Numbered from the stretch's first letter, positions 1 to 8,089 are shown. The stretch: 39,678 bases of DNA from Anthropogastromicrobium chipingensis_A (GCA_963605535.1 CAVCXB010000012.1:1-39678); one strand, 5' to 3'. Program-made: numbers and translations. Notes: generated by a model from the sequence alone, not told the origin.

Positions 1-20
1 CCCCCTCAAATCTGTGGAAA

Positions 21-524
21 TCAGATTTTCTTTGACAAAGACGCATAAATCTTTTTCAGACGGTTACGGACTGCTGCCTCCGTGATGCCTTCCTCTTCCG
101 CAATCTGCACATTAGTCTGATTCAGCCAGAACTTCTTATAAATGGTAGATTTCTGTAAGTCAGTTAAAGTCGGCAGCGCTGCCTTCAGCCTGTCCAACAT
201 TTCGGAACGCTCCTGCTCTTCAATAGAAGAAAGCATCTGTTCCAATGGATCTGCTTCTTCGCTTGCGAGATAACCATTGCGGTCATCGGCATCCTTACCT
301 TCTCCATCTGTGTAAGCCTGGTAATGCACCGGGCAGTGATATAACTCTCTGCGGTCTGCATCAACCTGGTCATCATCCCAAGTGTGAAGAAGCGTGATCA
401 TCTCCTCCGATGCGGGCTTGCCATCATCACCGACCTGTCCCGGCTTGATAGTGATAGCCTTTCCTTCTGCTGTGTAGTAAACGTAATTGGTGCGGTTCTT
501 CTCCGCTGTTTTGAACTTTCTCAT
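21..524 (-). CDS. Sigma-70 region 4-like regulator of a mobile element
   Basis: The C-terminal third (from LKAALPTLTDLQKSTIYKKF to the end) reads as a sigma-70 region 4 helix-turn-helix: TNVQIAEEEGITEAAVRNRL matches the usual layout of the two DNA-binding helices. The N-terminal 100 residues are polar, with no recognisable region 2, so this is a small regulator and not a full sigma factor. Genes of this type are common in conjugative and integrative elements of Clostridia, where they control element functions. The reading frame extends upstream, but the start at 524 (MRKFKTAEKN) is preferred because the upstream stretch is occupied by leader hairpins. The neighbouring restriction genes fit an accessory island. 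Regulator identity is fairly sure; its target is unknown. Confidence 0.7.
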   Translation of the reverse strand: MRKFKTAEKNRTNYVYYTAEGKAITIKPGQVGDDGKPASEEMITLLHTWDDDQVDADRRELYHCPVHYQAYTDGEGKDADDRNGYLASEEADPLEQMLSSIEEQERSEMLDRLKAALPTLTDLQKSTIYKKFWLNQTNVQIAEEEGITEAAVRNRLKKIYASLSKKI

Positions 525-576
525 AAAGTCCCTGCCTTTCTTTCTCGCCCGAAAGGCTGGCGGCAGGGACACAAAA

Positions 577-606
577 AGAGCCGACATACTGATGTACACC
601 GGCTCT
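577..606 (-). terminator. Intrinsic terminator in the leader of the sigma-like gene
   Basis: On the minus strand AGAGCCG (606-600) pairs with CGGCTCT (583-577) and is followed at once by TTTTTG. It lies only about 50 bases before the start codon at 524, so it would stop transcription before the gene. The base of its 5' arm overlaps CGGTGTACATC (601-591), which can pair instead with GATGTACCCACCG (645-633). That would give a competing antiterminator. Confidence 0.65.
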
Positions 607-622
607 GATACCGAAATGGGCA

Positions 623-671
623 TGACAAAACACGGTGGGTACATCTTTTGTCAGTCCACGGCTATACCGTG
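623..671 (-). promoter_or_regulatory. Alternative hairpins of a putative attenuator leader
   Basis: Two hairpins precede the terminator on the minus strand. The first is CACGG-TATAG-CCGTG (671-657), which overlaps the stop codon of the leader ORF. The second has 8-base arms TGACAAAA and TTTTGTCA (653-623). Their parts can re-pair: CACGGT of the first matches ACCGTG in the loop of the second, and GATGTAC in that loop matches GTACATC at the terminator. Mutually exclusive pairings of this kind are the hallmark of transcription attenuation. The pairing is read directly; the function is inferred. Confidence 0.5.
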
Positions 672-721
672 AACAGACTCTTGATGTATCCCGCCGCCTT
701 AAGGTCGACCACTTCGGGCAT
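662..721 (-). CDS. Putative 19-residue leader peptide
   Basis: A short ORF reads MPEVVDLKAAGYIKSLFTV and ends with TAG inside the 5' arm of the first leader hairpin. Its position directly ahead of alternative hairpins and a terminator is what a ribosome-sensing leader peptide would occupy. There is no clear Shine-Dalgarno sequence in front of it, which is the main weakness. An imperfect palindrome, TGAGTG-TCTGG-CACTCA (738-754), lies just upstream and could be an operator or part of the promoter region. No similar peptide is recognised. Confidence 0.35.
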   Translation of the reverse strand: MPEVVDLKAAGYIKSLFTV

Positions 722-876
722 TGGAATAATTTTTATTTGAGTGTCTGGCACTCAGACGAGCCTGCAAATCCTTGTAAGCGCATCTGAATATCAGAGCGAA
801 ATCGAGTGATTATCTTGCTTTTTTCTGCTATCGCATAGATTGGAACTGCAAAAATGTAGATTTGTGCGCTTTTATC

Positions 877-885
877 TGGTATAAT
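877..885 (+). promoter_or_regulatory. Extended -10 promoter upstream of gene 1036-1980
   Basis: TGGTATAAT is a perfect extended -10 element (TGnTATAAT). No convincing -35 hexamer is seen 16-18 bases upstream, as is usual for extended -10 promoters. It lies about 150 bases before the start of the unknown gene at 1036, leaving a leader of roughly 145 bases in which no other gene is seen. Confidence 0.5.
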
Positions 886-1035
886 TAAACCTGAACAAAT
901 CCCCAAACATTGTCTTATGCAAAATGATTTTTCACTGTTTTCTTTCCACGTTTTCCATTGTAAATGAATGGGTAGGTAGAACTCGGTAGCCATGGGTAGG
1001 CTTGGGTATCAATGGATGAGCAAGGTGGTGTAACT

Positions 1036-1980
1036 GTGGAATTTAAGGTTTTCGCAAAAAAGCTAAAGAATGTAATCGGAGGAAAAAGTAATACCAAAAT
1101 ATTTACGAAGACAATTTTTGAAACCATGATGAACGAAAGTGGATCCGATTTATTAGCGGGCACTAGTCTGGATACTTTCAAAGCATACTTCAATGGCAAT
1201 ACAAGTATTTCAAAGGTTGCCGCTCTTATATTGGCAAACTTAAATGATGACGATGAATTTCCTTCATACCTTGAAGGTTTCGGAGAAATAACTGCACAAC
1301 TGCTCGCTGACGAATTCAAGAATGATATTCCTGATATTGACTCTGTGAATGCTTCACTTAAGATTACAGACTTGTTTTTAGAAATCTTGCGAGAGGCTGC
1401 AGGCAAAGAAAAAAGCACCCCGAAGAGTGCCGAAAAACTTTCACATAATATTCTCGAAGAAAAGATACTTGCATCTGGACAGGCAGCAGCCGATGTGTTG
1501 GGTAACGCAGTAAGCAACCTGGTAAATGGATTAGATGGGAACAATACTTCTGGGACATCAAGTGTTCAGCTTCCAGAAGAACAAGAAAATAAATCACCCT
1601 ATTCTACTGAAGATAACTTATTGCTTCAAGAATTCACAGCAGATTATGATGAAATCATGGTTACTCTCATCGGAGAAAACTATGCTACTTCATTAATCGA
1701 CATGTCTCTGCCATGTAAAATAAAAGACTTGTATGAAACTAAATGGATATCAAAAGCTGACACATTTGCTAATCCATCTTTAAAATCATATGTTTTTGGG
1801 CTACTTGGTGAATTAAGCACTATAAGCAACAGCTTTTTAGCTACTGGCTCTACTGCTCCTTTTTTAGGAAATGCCAGAAGCAAAATACGAAATTTATATG
1901 TAAAACTTCATCCGAACCAATTTGCGGAAGCCTTTCCATATGATGCTTTTATTGATGATTGGAACGATGGAGAATATTAA
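1036..1980 (+). CDS. Unknown protein, partner of the downstream helicase
   Basis: I do not recognise this protein. The GTG at 1036 is preferred over the ATG at 1012 because AAGGTGG (1022-1028) sits 7 bases before it; this gives 314 residues. The first 70 residues (VEFKVFAKKLKNVIGG..., then LDTFKAYFNGNTSISKVAAL) look helical and could hold a divergent helix-turn-helix. Residues about 155-180 form a Ser/Thr/Glu/Gln-rich linker. The C-terminal part is helical and ends in acidic residues (FIDDWNDGEY). It has no signal peptide or membrane segment, so it should be cytosolic. The helicase gene starts 22 bases after its stop, which implies co-transcription and a joint function. A defence or element-maintenance role is inferred only from the setting. 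Confidence 0.7.
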   Translation: MEFKVFAKKLKNVIGGKSNTKIFTKTIFETMMNESGSDLLAGTSLDTFKAYFNGNTSISKVAALILANLNDDDEFPSYLEGFGEITAQLLADEFKNDIPDIDSVNASLKITDLFLEILREAAGKEKSTPKSAEKLSHNILEEKILASGQAAADVLGNAVSNLVNGLDGNNTSGTSSVQLPEEQENKSPYSTEDNLLLQEFTADYDEIMVTLIGENYATSLIDMSLPCKIKDLYETKWISKADTFANPSLKSYVFGLLGELSTISNSFLATGSTAPFLGNARSKIRNLYVKLHPNQFAEAFPYDAFIDDWNDGEY

Positions 1981-2002
1981 TAAACAGAAGGGACGGATGT
2001 TG

Positions 2003-2572
2003 ATGCCATCAATTGATGAATCCATCAAGAAGATAGATAACGTAATATGTAGGCATTTAGATGAAATAGAAAATAATTCTCGTGGTGCTATTTCTCAAGA
2101 CATTTTAGAGCAGCTGACAAAGTTCGTAAACCACATCATGCTCAAGTTTTATGCCAAAGGCAGAGAAATACCTATCACTGCCGAAAACATAGCACAGGCC
2201 ACAGAGTTTGCACAGATAAACAGCGAACTGTACACTTTATATAAATTCCATAATTACCTGGAAATAGTCACCACACAATATACACTGGATGAAGACGGTT
2301 CGGAACGGTTAATGCTCAAGTACTACCAATATCTGCTAGAAGCGAAAAATCTAATCTGGCACTACTTTGGTATCGAGATATTACATAACTTACATAAGTT
2401 CCCTCTTCGCTTAGATGATACCTTACAGGAATACTATAAAAAGATTTCTGAAAAAATAGAACAATATCCAGTGGAATTCAAAGCTGAAAAAAATGACAAA
2501 TACTATATTCAGAAAATCAAGCCACTGTTTGTAGGCAGAAAATATATTATGAAATCACATTTACACCAATAG
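2003..2572 (+). CDS. N-terminal part of a frameshifted SF1 helicase
   Basis: The ATG at 2003 (MPSIDESIKKIDNVICR) follows AAGGGA at 1989-1994 with 8 bases of spacing; ATGs at 1967 and 1997 are alternatives. The 189-residue product is helical and has no recognised domain. It ends abruptly at 2572 with KYIMKSHLHQ. Read one frame over from about 2542, the DNA continues as IYYEITFTPIDDRKNK and runs without a stop into the helicase ORF. This fragment is therefore almost certainly the N-terminus of one protein of about 920 residues. The break lies in CAGAAAATAT (2536-2545), where a fifth A would restore the frame. Sequencing error, true mutation or a -1 slip on A-AAA cannot be told apart here. Confidence 0.7.
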   Translation: MPSIDESIKKIDNVICRHLDEIENNSRGAISQDILEQLTKFVNHIMLKFYAKGREIPITAENIAQATEFAQINSELYTLYKFHNYLEIVTTQYTLDEDGSERLMLKYYQYLLEAKNLIWHYFGIEILHNLHKFPLRLDDTLQEYYKKISEKIEQYPVEFKAEKNDKYYIQKIKPLFVGRKYIMKSHLHQ

Positions 2573-2694
2573 ATGATAGAAAAAATAAGTCTAAATCTAA
2601 CAGAGTAATTGCTTTTACTAAACTTCCAATCAAAAGCAATTACGCATCAAAGTTTCATCTCGTACATGAAACTATCGAGATATTAGGAAAAACA

Positions 2695-4767
2695 ATGCCC
2701 ATCATCATTATTGACGGCTGGGAGGTATCCATTCGTGACTGTGAATTTCAAAATTTCATTAAGCTGATAAAAGGAGAGAAAAAAAGAGTACCATATCCAG
2801 AACAACGCCTAATCTGTGAGTTCCTTACCAGAACAAAATACACTTTAACTGCTCTGATGGACTTCCCGGATAAAGCATATGATAAGCTTACTCTTGAATG
2901 GAAAAACAACCTTAAATCTACGATATTTATTCCTATTTTAGATTACTGCAGAGAACTTATCCGAAATGGTCGTAACGGAAAGAATATGCTGCGATACCTT
3001 CTCTATAACATGAACAATGTTATTATTAAAGGCCAATATTCGGACGGCTACTATAGCAAATATTATGAAGAATGGGTACACGCCGGAAACAGTTATCTTT
3101 CTAATTTGTACTTATCAAACGGTTGTAGGCAGTTTGATTCTTTGCCATTTAACAGATCTCCCGTTGGTCATAATCCAAAATTAGGAGCTGTATTCGATTG
3201 TATTCCTTGTAAAGACAAACGCCCTGAATTATTCGCAAGATTTATAAGAAATAACACAGAAGGCAAAGGTCAACTTTTCACTGATATTGATGAGTTGGGT
3301 AATTTCTCAGATTATCCAATTCTTATCGATAAGTATAACAATAGCCTTTGGTCAGGTCACCGCCCGGCAAGTGATTTAATGCTTGAGCATAATCAAGTAT
3401 TTATAAATGATTACAAACTCGATACTTGCACTGTAATTGAAAAATTACAAGAGTTGTCGGAATCCGGCATCGAAAAATACAGTGATGATGTTGAATTTTG
3501 GCTACTATTTGGCGATTATGAAATTGACTGTGATGAAAAGAAGGACATCATCACTCGTATATTTTCAGAGTCAAAAGTAGGTGTAATATACGGCTCTGCA
3601 GGTGTAGGAAAATCTACGCTTATAAATCATGTTTCTCACTACTTAAATGATGATGCCAAATTATATCTAACCCAAACAAATCCTGCAAAAGAGAATCTGA
3701 TGCGAAAGATTGATGCAGAAAATACAACTTTCTCAACAATTGAAAGTTTCAAACGCCAAGGGTCTGCTTTTGCGAAGTATAAATTATTGGTTATTGATGA
3801 GTGTAGTACCGTCAGCAATAAAGATATGGTTGAGGTTCTTCAAAAGGCAAATTTTGAAATGCTTTTATTGGTTGGAGACACTTATCAGATTGACGCCATT
3901 CAATTTGGAAATTGGTTCTCGGTATTAAAAGCATTTTTACCGGAAAGTGCGGTATTTGAACTTACCCAGCCCCATCGAACCAAGGATGAACGATTACTTG
4001 AACTGTGGGACAAGGTTAGACACATGGATGAAACGGCCAAAGAAGTCATCGAAAGAGAAAGCTACTCCTTAAAAGCAGATGAAACCCTGCTCTCTTCGCT
4101 TGAATCTGGCGAAGCAATCCTCTGTTTAAATTATGACGGCTTGTATGGAATCAACAACATTAATAGATTCCTACAGGAAAGCAATCCCACCCCTGCTGTT
4201 CAATGGGATATTCAACAATATAAAGTTGGAGACCCGATTCTCTTCCTTGATTCGGATAGGTTTTTCCCTGTCATACACAAGAATATGAAGGGAATTATAA
4301 AGAGAATTGAAATCTTAGACCCAGACACTCATGAAGAACGCATTCAGTTTGATGTTGAGATACCTAAGGTAGTAGATGAAAGTGATCTCCGGCGTATTAA
4401 CCTCGAACTACTTGAATGTTGGGAAAGCGAAGGAAAATCGTTAGTTAGATTTTGTGTACATAAGCTAAAAAGTGCTGATGAAGACGGGGATGAGAGTACT
4501 TCATACACTGTTGTCCCATTCCAGATTGCATACGCAGTATCCATTCATAAAGCACAAGGTTTGGAATATGACTCTGTAAAAATAGTCATTACCGATGAAG
4601 TTGAGGAACTTGTAACACACAATATCTTCTACACTGCTATCACAAGAGCCAGAGAAAAATTGAAGATTTATTGGACGCCTGAAGTTGAAGAAAAAGTTCT
4701 CAGCAGAATCAAGCCAAGGGATATAAGCAAAGATGTTGAAATCCTAAGAAATTATTTAGCTGGATGA
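2695..4767 (+). CDS. SF1 DNA helicase, RecD/UvrD-like (C-terminal part of split gene)
   Basis: This is an ATP-driven nucleic-acid helicase of superfamily 1. In the 690-residue ORF, Walker A is GSAGVGKST (about 300-308), Walker B LLVIDECS (364-371), motif III VGDTYQIDAIQFGNW (393-407) and motif IV ELTQPHRTKD (422-431). Motif V is SIHKAQGLEYDSV and motif VI is FYTAITRAREKL, near the C-terminus. A beta-rich insertion (YKVGDPILFLDSDRF) precedes motif V, as in RecD2-like enzymes. About 300 residues before Walker A match nothing I know. The first ATG at 2695 is probably not a true start: the open frame continues upstream to about 2542 and joins the fragment 2003-2572. All helicase motifs are intact, so a frameshifted or corrected product could be active. 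Confidence 0.85.
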   Translation: MPIIIIDGWEVSIRDCEFQNFIKLIKGEKKRVPYPEQRLICEFLTRTKYTLTALMDFPDKAYDKLTLEWKNNLKSTIFIPILDYCRELIRNGRNGKNMLRYLLYNMNNVIIKGQYSDGYYSKYYEEWVHAGNSYLSNLYLSNGCRQFDSLPFNRSPVGHNPKLGAVFDCIPCKDKRPELFARFIRNNTEGKGQLFTDIDELGNFSDYPILIDKYNNSLWSGHRPASDLMLEHNQVFINDYKLDTCTVIEKLQELSESGIEKYSDDVEFWLLFGDYEIDCDEKKDIITRIFSESKVGVIYGSAGVGKSTLINHVSHYLNDDAKLYLTQTNPAKENLMRKIDAENTTFSTIESFKRQGSAFAKYKLLVIDECSTVSNKDMVEVLQKANFEMLLLVGDTYQIDAIQFGNWFSVLKAFLPESAVFELTQPHRTKDERLLELWDKVRHMDETAKEVIERESYSLKADETLLSSLESGEAILCLNYDGLYGINNINRFLQESNPTPAVQWDIQQYKVGDPILFLDSDRFFPVIHKNMKGIIKRIEILDPDTHEERIQFDVEIPKVVDESDLRRINLELLECWESEGKSLVRFCVHKLKSADEDGDESTSYTVVPFQIAYAVSIHKAQGLEYDSVKIVITDEVEELVTHNIFYTAITRAREKLKIYWTPEVEEKVLSRIKPRDISKDVEILRNYLAG

Positions 4768-4786
4768 TTACGAGAGGAGGCAGAAT

Positions 4787-4990
4787 ATGCGAATCAGCTA
4801 TAACAAATTATGGAAAATGTTAATTGATAAGGAAATGAACAAAAACGATCTGAAAGATGCCGCCGGCATTAGTGCTGCATCCATTGCCAAGCTCGGCAAA
4901 GGTGCAAACATCACCACGGACGTTCTTCTTAAAATCTGCGAGGCTATGGATTGCAGATTGGAAGATATCATGGAAACGATAAAGGATTGA
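4787..4990 (+). CDS. Small XRE-family (Cro/C1-type) transcriptional regulator
   Basis: A 67-residue protein consisting of little more than one XRE helix-turn-helix: KNDLKDAAGISAASIAKLGK forms helices 2 and 3, and the tail TTDVLLKICEAMDCRLEDI is typical of the YozG-like subgroup. GAGAGGAGG at 4772-4780 provides an excellent ribosome binding site. The gene begins 20 bases after the helicase stop and ends 10 bases before the Nudix start. In restriction-modification loci such proteins often act as controller (C) proteins timing endonuclease expression, which would fit the endonuclease gene two genes downstream. It could alternatively control the helicase operon. Confidence 0.85.
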   Translation: MRISYNKLWKMLIDKEMNKNDLKDAAGISAASIAKLGKGANITTDVLLKICEAMDCRLEDIMETIKD

Positions 4991-5000
4991 GGTGAAACCA

Positions 5001-5456
5001 ATGGAGCGTAAAACGCCCGTAGAACTTACAAACATGTGCATGGTCTATGACGGACAAGGCAATGTACTCGTTGAAGAGAAGATATTAAAAGACCGCAAGG
5101 GAATCATCTTCCCTGGCGGTCATGTTGAAAGCAATGAATCCGTTGTGGATTCAGTAATCAGAGAAATTAAAGAAGAAACCGGATTGTCTGTTTCAGATGT
5201 TGAGTTTTGTGGCATTAAGGACTGGATAGAGCTGGATGGTTCCCGTTACATGGTTTTCTTGTATAAAACCAATACATATTCCGGCAGCATCCATTCATCT
5301 TCAGAAGGCAAGGTATTCTGGATGAGCCTTGAGGAGCTAAAGAAAACTGAGGCATTGTGGCATCTCGATATGATGCTAGAAATATTCTGTGGCAACGGAG
5401 TCAGCGAACTTTACTTCAACAGGAACGGCACTGCCACTTGTCCGGAACTGAAATAA
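5001..5456 (+). CDS. Nudix hydrolase (MutT-like)
   Basis: The Nudix box is complete: a Gly-rich start GGHVESNES followed by REIKEETGL, giving the G-x5-E-x7-REUxEExGU pattern that binds the divalent metal and pyrophosphate. The family hydrolyses nucleoside diphosphates linked to another moiety, including oxidised dNTPs; the substrate here cannot be told. The ATG at 5001 (MERKTPVELTN) is chosen because GAGGTG at 4989-4994 precedes it by 6 bases; a GTG at 4992 is in the same frame but overlaps that site. The product is 151 residues, a usual length. It sits between the XRE regulator and the restriction enzyme, an unusual place for a housekeeping Nudix protein. Confidence 0.85.
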   Translation: MERKTPVELTNMCMVYDGQGNVLVEEKILKDRKGIIFPGGHVESNESVVDSVIREIKEETGLSVSDVEFCGIKDWIELDGSRYMVFLYKTNTYSGSIHSSSEGKVFWMSLEELKKTEALWHLDMMLEIFCGNGVSELYFNRNGTATCPELK

Positions 5457-5493
5457 CGATACATAAACGATGAATTAAACAAGGAGCGTAAAA

Positions 5494-6255
5494 ATGAATC
5501 AATACTACAGAGAAAAAATCGCAAATGAATTTCGCAACTGTGTTGACGGTACAATTGAACGCATTACAAGCAACGCTCAAACTTATAGACCATTTCATAC
5601 AGCTTTGCTGTCAGAAGATGCCATATTTTGGAGCGCATTCGAACGCTCTTTCAGTACGTCATTTGGTCAACGAGTAATCGAAGAAATTGCAAAACTTGTC
5701 GCATTATCTAATGGCGCAGATGCTGCAGAACGCCAAAAAGAAACCATGATTACAATTGATATTGCGTATGAAAATGCTATCCATCAATATATGTTGGATC
5801 TTCGTGATAAAAACAAAAGCATTGCCCGCGAATGGACTCCGGCTCTTAACGAAATCTTGTCCACCACTAAGACTGGGCAAACAACAACAATGAGGGTAAT
5901 TTCCGACATGTGGTGGCATAAGAATGGTATTGACAATTATATTAGTCTGAAAACCGTAAAACCAAACATTGACCAAACCGCAGTTGCTAAAGAGGACTGC
6001 CTTCACTTAAAAGTAGCCGACCCAAGTTGCAACGCATACTTTGGGCTTCCATACAACCCCTATGGTGAGAATAAGGAAGATTATGCTCATAATCCACCTA
6101 TGGGCATCTTTGACTTTAGACATGATTCCGTTGTTTTAATTGGCAAAGAAATGTGGGATACAATCGGTGGAGATGGTTGCTACAATGAACTGTTAAGCAT
6201 AGCATCACAGGTTGGCGAAGAAACCCGAGAAAAAATAAGACAAATGCGTCAATAA
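5494..6255 (+). CDS. Probable type II restriction endonuclease, TdeIII family
   Basis: The 253-residue protein resembles the TdeIII/MjaII group of type II restriction enzymes, whose characterised members cut GGNCC. The supporting segments are DNYISLKTVKPNIDQT (147-162), which looks like the PD-(D/E)XK nuclease core with D147 and K153 visible, and the downstream block YFGLPYNPYGENKEDY followed by FDFRHDSVVLIGKEMWDTIGG. A serine (S151) occupies the position where the core usually carries D or E. AAGGAGCG about 8 bases upstream serves as ribosome binding site. A cytosine-5 methyltransferase lies convergent at 6665-8089, as expected for a restriction-modification pair. The family call rests on recalled motif resemblance and should be tested by search. 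Confidence 0.7.
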   Translation: MNQYYREKIANEFRNCVDGTIERITSNAQTYRPFHTALLSEDAIFWSAFERSFSTSFGQRVIEEIAKLVALSNGADAAERQKETMITIDIAYENAIHQYMLDLRDKNKSIAREWTPALNEILSTTKTGQTTTMRVISDMWWHKNGIDNYISLKTVKPNIDQTAVAKEDCLHLKVADPSCNAYFGLPYNPYGENKEDYAHNPPMGIFDFRHDSVVLIGKEMWDTIGGDGCYNELLSIASQVGEETREKIRQMRQ

Positions 6256-6274
6256 AATTAATCAGGAGACATTC

Positions 6275-6673
6275 ATGCGAATTATAACATTGCAAGAGCC
6301 ATGGGCAAGTTTAATCGGAGAGAATATCAAAATAATAGAAACACGTAGCTGGCCATGTTACGATTATGGAGAATTATATATCCACGCAGGAAAATCCACT
6401 ATTCCAAAAAACGACTGCAGAAAAAATGCCCTTGCGAAATTGTTGCAAGGGTCATTACATTACGGGACAATATTTGCAAAGTGCATCCTTTCAGACTGTA
6501 TCGAAATCACTGAAGAATATGCAAAAACGGTGGAGAAAGAAAATCCCACTTGCTATCTTTGTGGAGATTTTACTCCAGGCAGATATGCGTGGATTTTGAA
6601 AAATATAGAACTAATTGATCCTATTGAGAAAAACGGCAAATTAGGCATTTGGTACTACGAAGCATCAAGCTAA
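6275..6673 (+). CDS. ASCH-domain protein
   Basis: The 132-residue protein opens with ITLQEPWASLIGENIKIIET, the usual ASCH start with its conserved Trp and the pocket residues IETRSW, and continues with GELYIHAGKS and a closing beta segment near GRYAWILKNIE. ASCH proteins have a PUA-like fold that binds RNA or modified bases, and some are nucleases or amidohydrolases. CAGGAGA at 6264-6270 is the ribosome binding site. It follows the endonuclease gene by 19 bases on the same strand, and its last 9 bases overlap the convergent methyltransferase gene. A role in recognising modified nucleic acid within the module is plausible but unproven. Confidence 0.8.
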   Translation: MRIITLQEPWASLIGENIKIIETRSWPCYDYGELYIHAGKSTIPKNDCRKNALAKLLQGSLHYGTIFAKCILSDCIEITEEYAKTVEKENPTCYLCGDFTPGRYAWILKNIELIDPIEKNGKLGIWYYEASS

Positions 6674-8089
6674 ATTATCTATCGTGAGCTGTTCATAATT
6701 TTTATGATTTTGAGCAGCTCTTGCTTTTTCTAAAGCCTTATCCATAGCAATCTGCCATGTAACCTCGCTTGTATTTTTGTATCGAGAATACCTAAAACCG
6801 GGGATGGAATTGTTTTTCTTGCCTTTCATATCACTAATAATAATTCTAGCAATTGCCTCTCCCAATTTTATAGGTACTGCATTTCCTATCTGCTTATATT
6901 GCTCTTTAATTGGGCCACAAATCATCCAATCATCAGGAAACTCTTGAATGCGAGCATATTCTTCAACGCTTAATGGTCTATCTTCATTAGGATGTCCCAA
7001 GTCTGTTGCAGGCATTGTTGGATCAGTTACTAATGTAGGTGATGGTTTAGTAAAACTCAATCGTCTATAAAAACCAGTTTTGCCCCCACCCAGTTTTAGC
7101 TTTGCACCCATTGCTTCTTTCTGAGCTTCTTCCGGCAAATGCTTCCAATACTGCCCCTCTTTAAGCATTCTGTAGAATTTCAATCTGTTTTCTGGGAACT
7201 CAACATAATGTTGCTCTTGATTTTCAATATCATGGATTGCGTCATAAAGTGTTCTCCATTTTGGAAGATTGTATTCACCGTTTTCATCATTAGTCGGAGT
7301 TAGATAGGAAACCTTTTCATTTCCTAGCTTTCCGATCATTACAACACGTTCACGAATTTGTGGTGCGCCATAGTTAGCTGCATTATAAAGTTCAAAAGAA
7401 ATCGTATATCCCGCCTCTTTTAACCTATCTAAAATAACGCAAAGTGCTCCACCTTTTATAGGCTGCTCGATATCTTTATAGGGATATGGTGCAGACAACA
7501 GCCCTCGAACATTCTCGATAACAACATAGGTTGGCCTTATTTTTTCAACCACTTCTACATACCTTAGAAAAACATTTCCTCTTTCGTCATCTAATGCTCT
7601 TCTGGCTCCAGCAGTACTAAATGCTTGACATGGTGGGCCCCCGAAAATCACATCAACTTTCCTTCCCTCTGGAACCTTTGCGAGTTTTAATATCTCATCT
7701 GGTTCATATTTATTTATATCACCTATTAATGCCATGTTTGGCTCATTTTGAGAAATTGTCATTCTACAATACTTATTGAATTCACATGCTAAAAGGGCTT
7801 TAATACCTCCGTTTTTCATGCCGATATCCAGCCCCATTGCCCCAGAGAAAAAGCTTAATGCAACAATATCTGGAACTTCATCATCACGTCTCTCATGATC
7901 ATCCGGTTCAATAATAACATTATAGTTATCAACATATTGCTGTAAATCTGTTGGATCAACTATCCACTGTGTTCCTATTCTTTGTGCTTTAAGTTTCTCC
8001 TCTTTTATTAGTTTTCTTGCATACTGAGGTGTAACTTTTAGATAAGAAGCTACATCTTGTATGGTTAGCAAGTTCTTTATATTGTTCAT
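6665..8089 (-). CDS. DNA cytosine-5 methyltransferase with N-terminal HTH
   Basis: All main C5-methyltransferase motifs are visible in the 474 residues: motif I FSGAMGLDIG (81-90), the catalytic PPCQAFS (152-158, nucleophile Cys154), ENVRG (192-196), QIRERVVMIG (motif VIII), SFTKPSPTLVT (motif IX) and QIGNAVP (motif X). Residues 7-54 form an excisionase-type helix-turn-helix (LTIQDVASYLKVTPQYARKL), absent from most such enzymes, which could let the protein bind its own promoter. The enzyme would protect host DNA against the convergent endonuclease, presumably by modifying GGNCC. Transcription starts from its own promoter at 8132-8160. About 40 charged residues after motif X are an extra tail. 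Confidence 0.9.
   Translation of the reverse strand: MNNIKNLLTIQDVASYLKVTPQYARKLIKEEKLKAQRIGTQWIVDPTDLQQYVDNYNVIIEPDDHERRDDEVPDIVALSFFSGAMGLDIGMKNGGIKALLACEFNKYCRMTISQNEPNMALIGDINKYEPDEILKLAKVPEGRKVDVIFGGPPCQAFSTAGARRALDDERGNVFLRYVEVVEKIRPTYVVIENVRGLLSAPYPYKDIEQPIKGGALCVILDRLKEAGYTISFELYNAANYGAPQIRERVVMIGKLGNEKVSYLTPTNDENGEYNLPKWRTLYDAIHDIENQEQHYVEFPENRLKFYRMLKEGQYWKHLPEEAQKEAMGAKLKLGGGKTGFYRRLSFTKPSPTLVTDPTMPATDLGHPNEDRPLSVEEYARIQEFPDDWMICGPIKEQYKQIGNAVPIKLGEAIARIIISDMKGKKNNSIPGFRYSRYKNTSEVTWQIAMDKALEKARAAQNHKNYEQLTIDNLA

Noticed and set aside
8..28. Hairpin AAATCTG-TGGAAAT-CAGATTT at the end of the sigma-like gene
   Set aside because: It overlaps the stop codon and has no U-tract on the minus strand, so it was not called a terminator for that gene.
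733..993. Minus-strand ORF of 86 codons
   Set aside because: It has no ribosome binding site, has unlikely composition and overlaps the promoter of the plus-strand gene.
915..1597. Long minus-strand ORFs opposite the unknown gene
   Set aside because: They are antisense shadows of 1036-1980, with no ribosome binding site and Ser/Phe-rich shadow composition.
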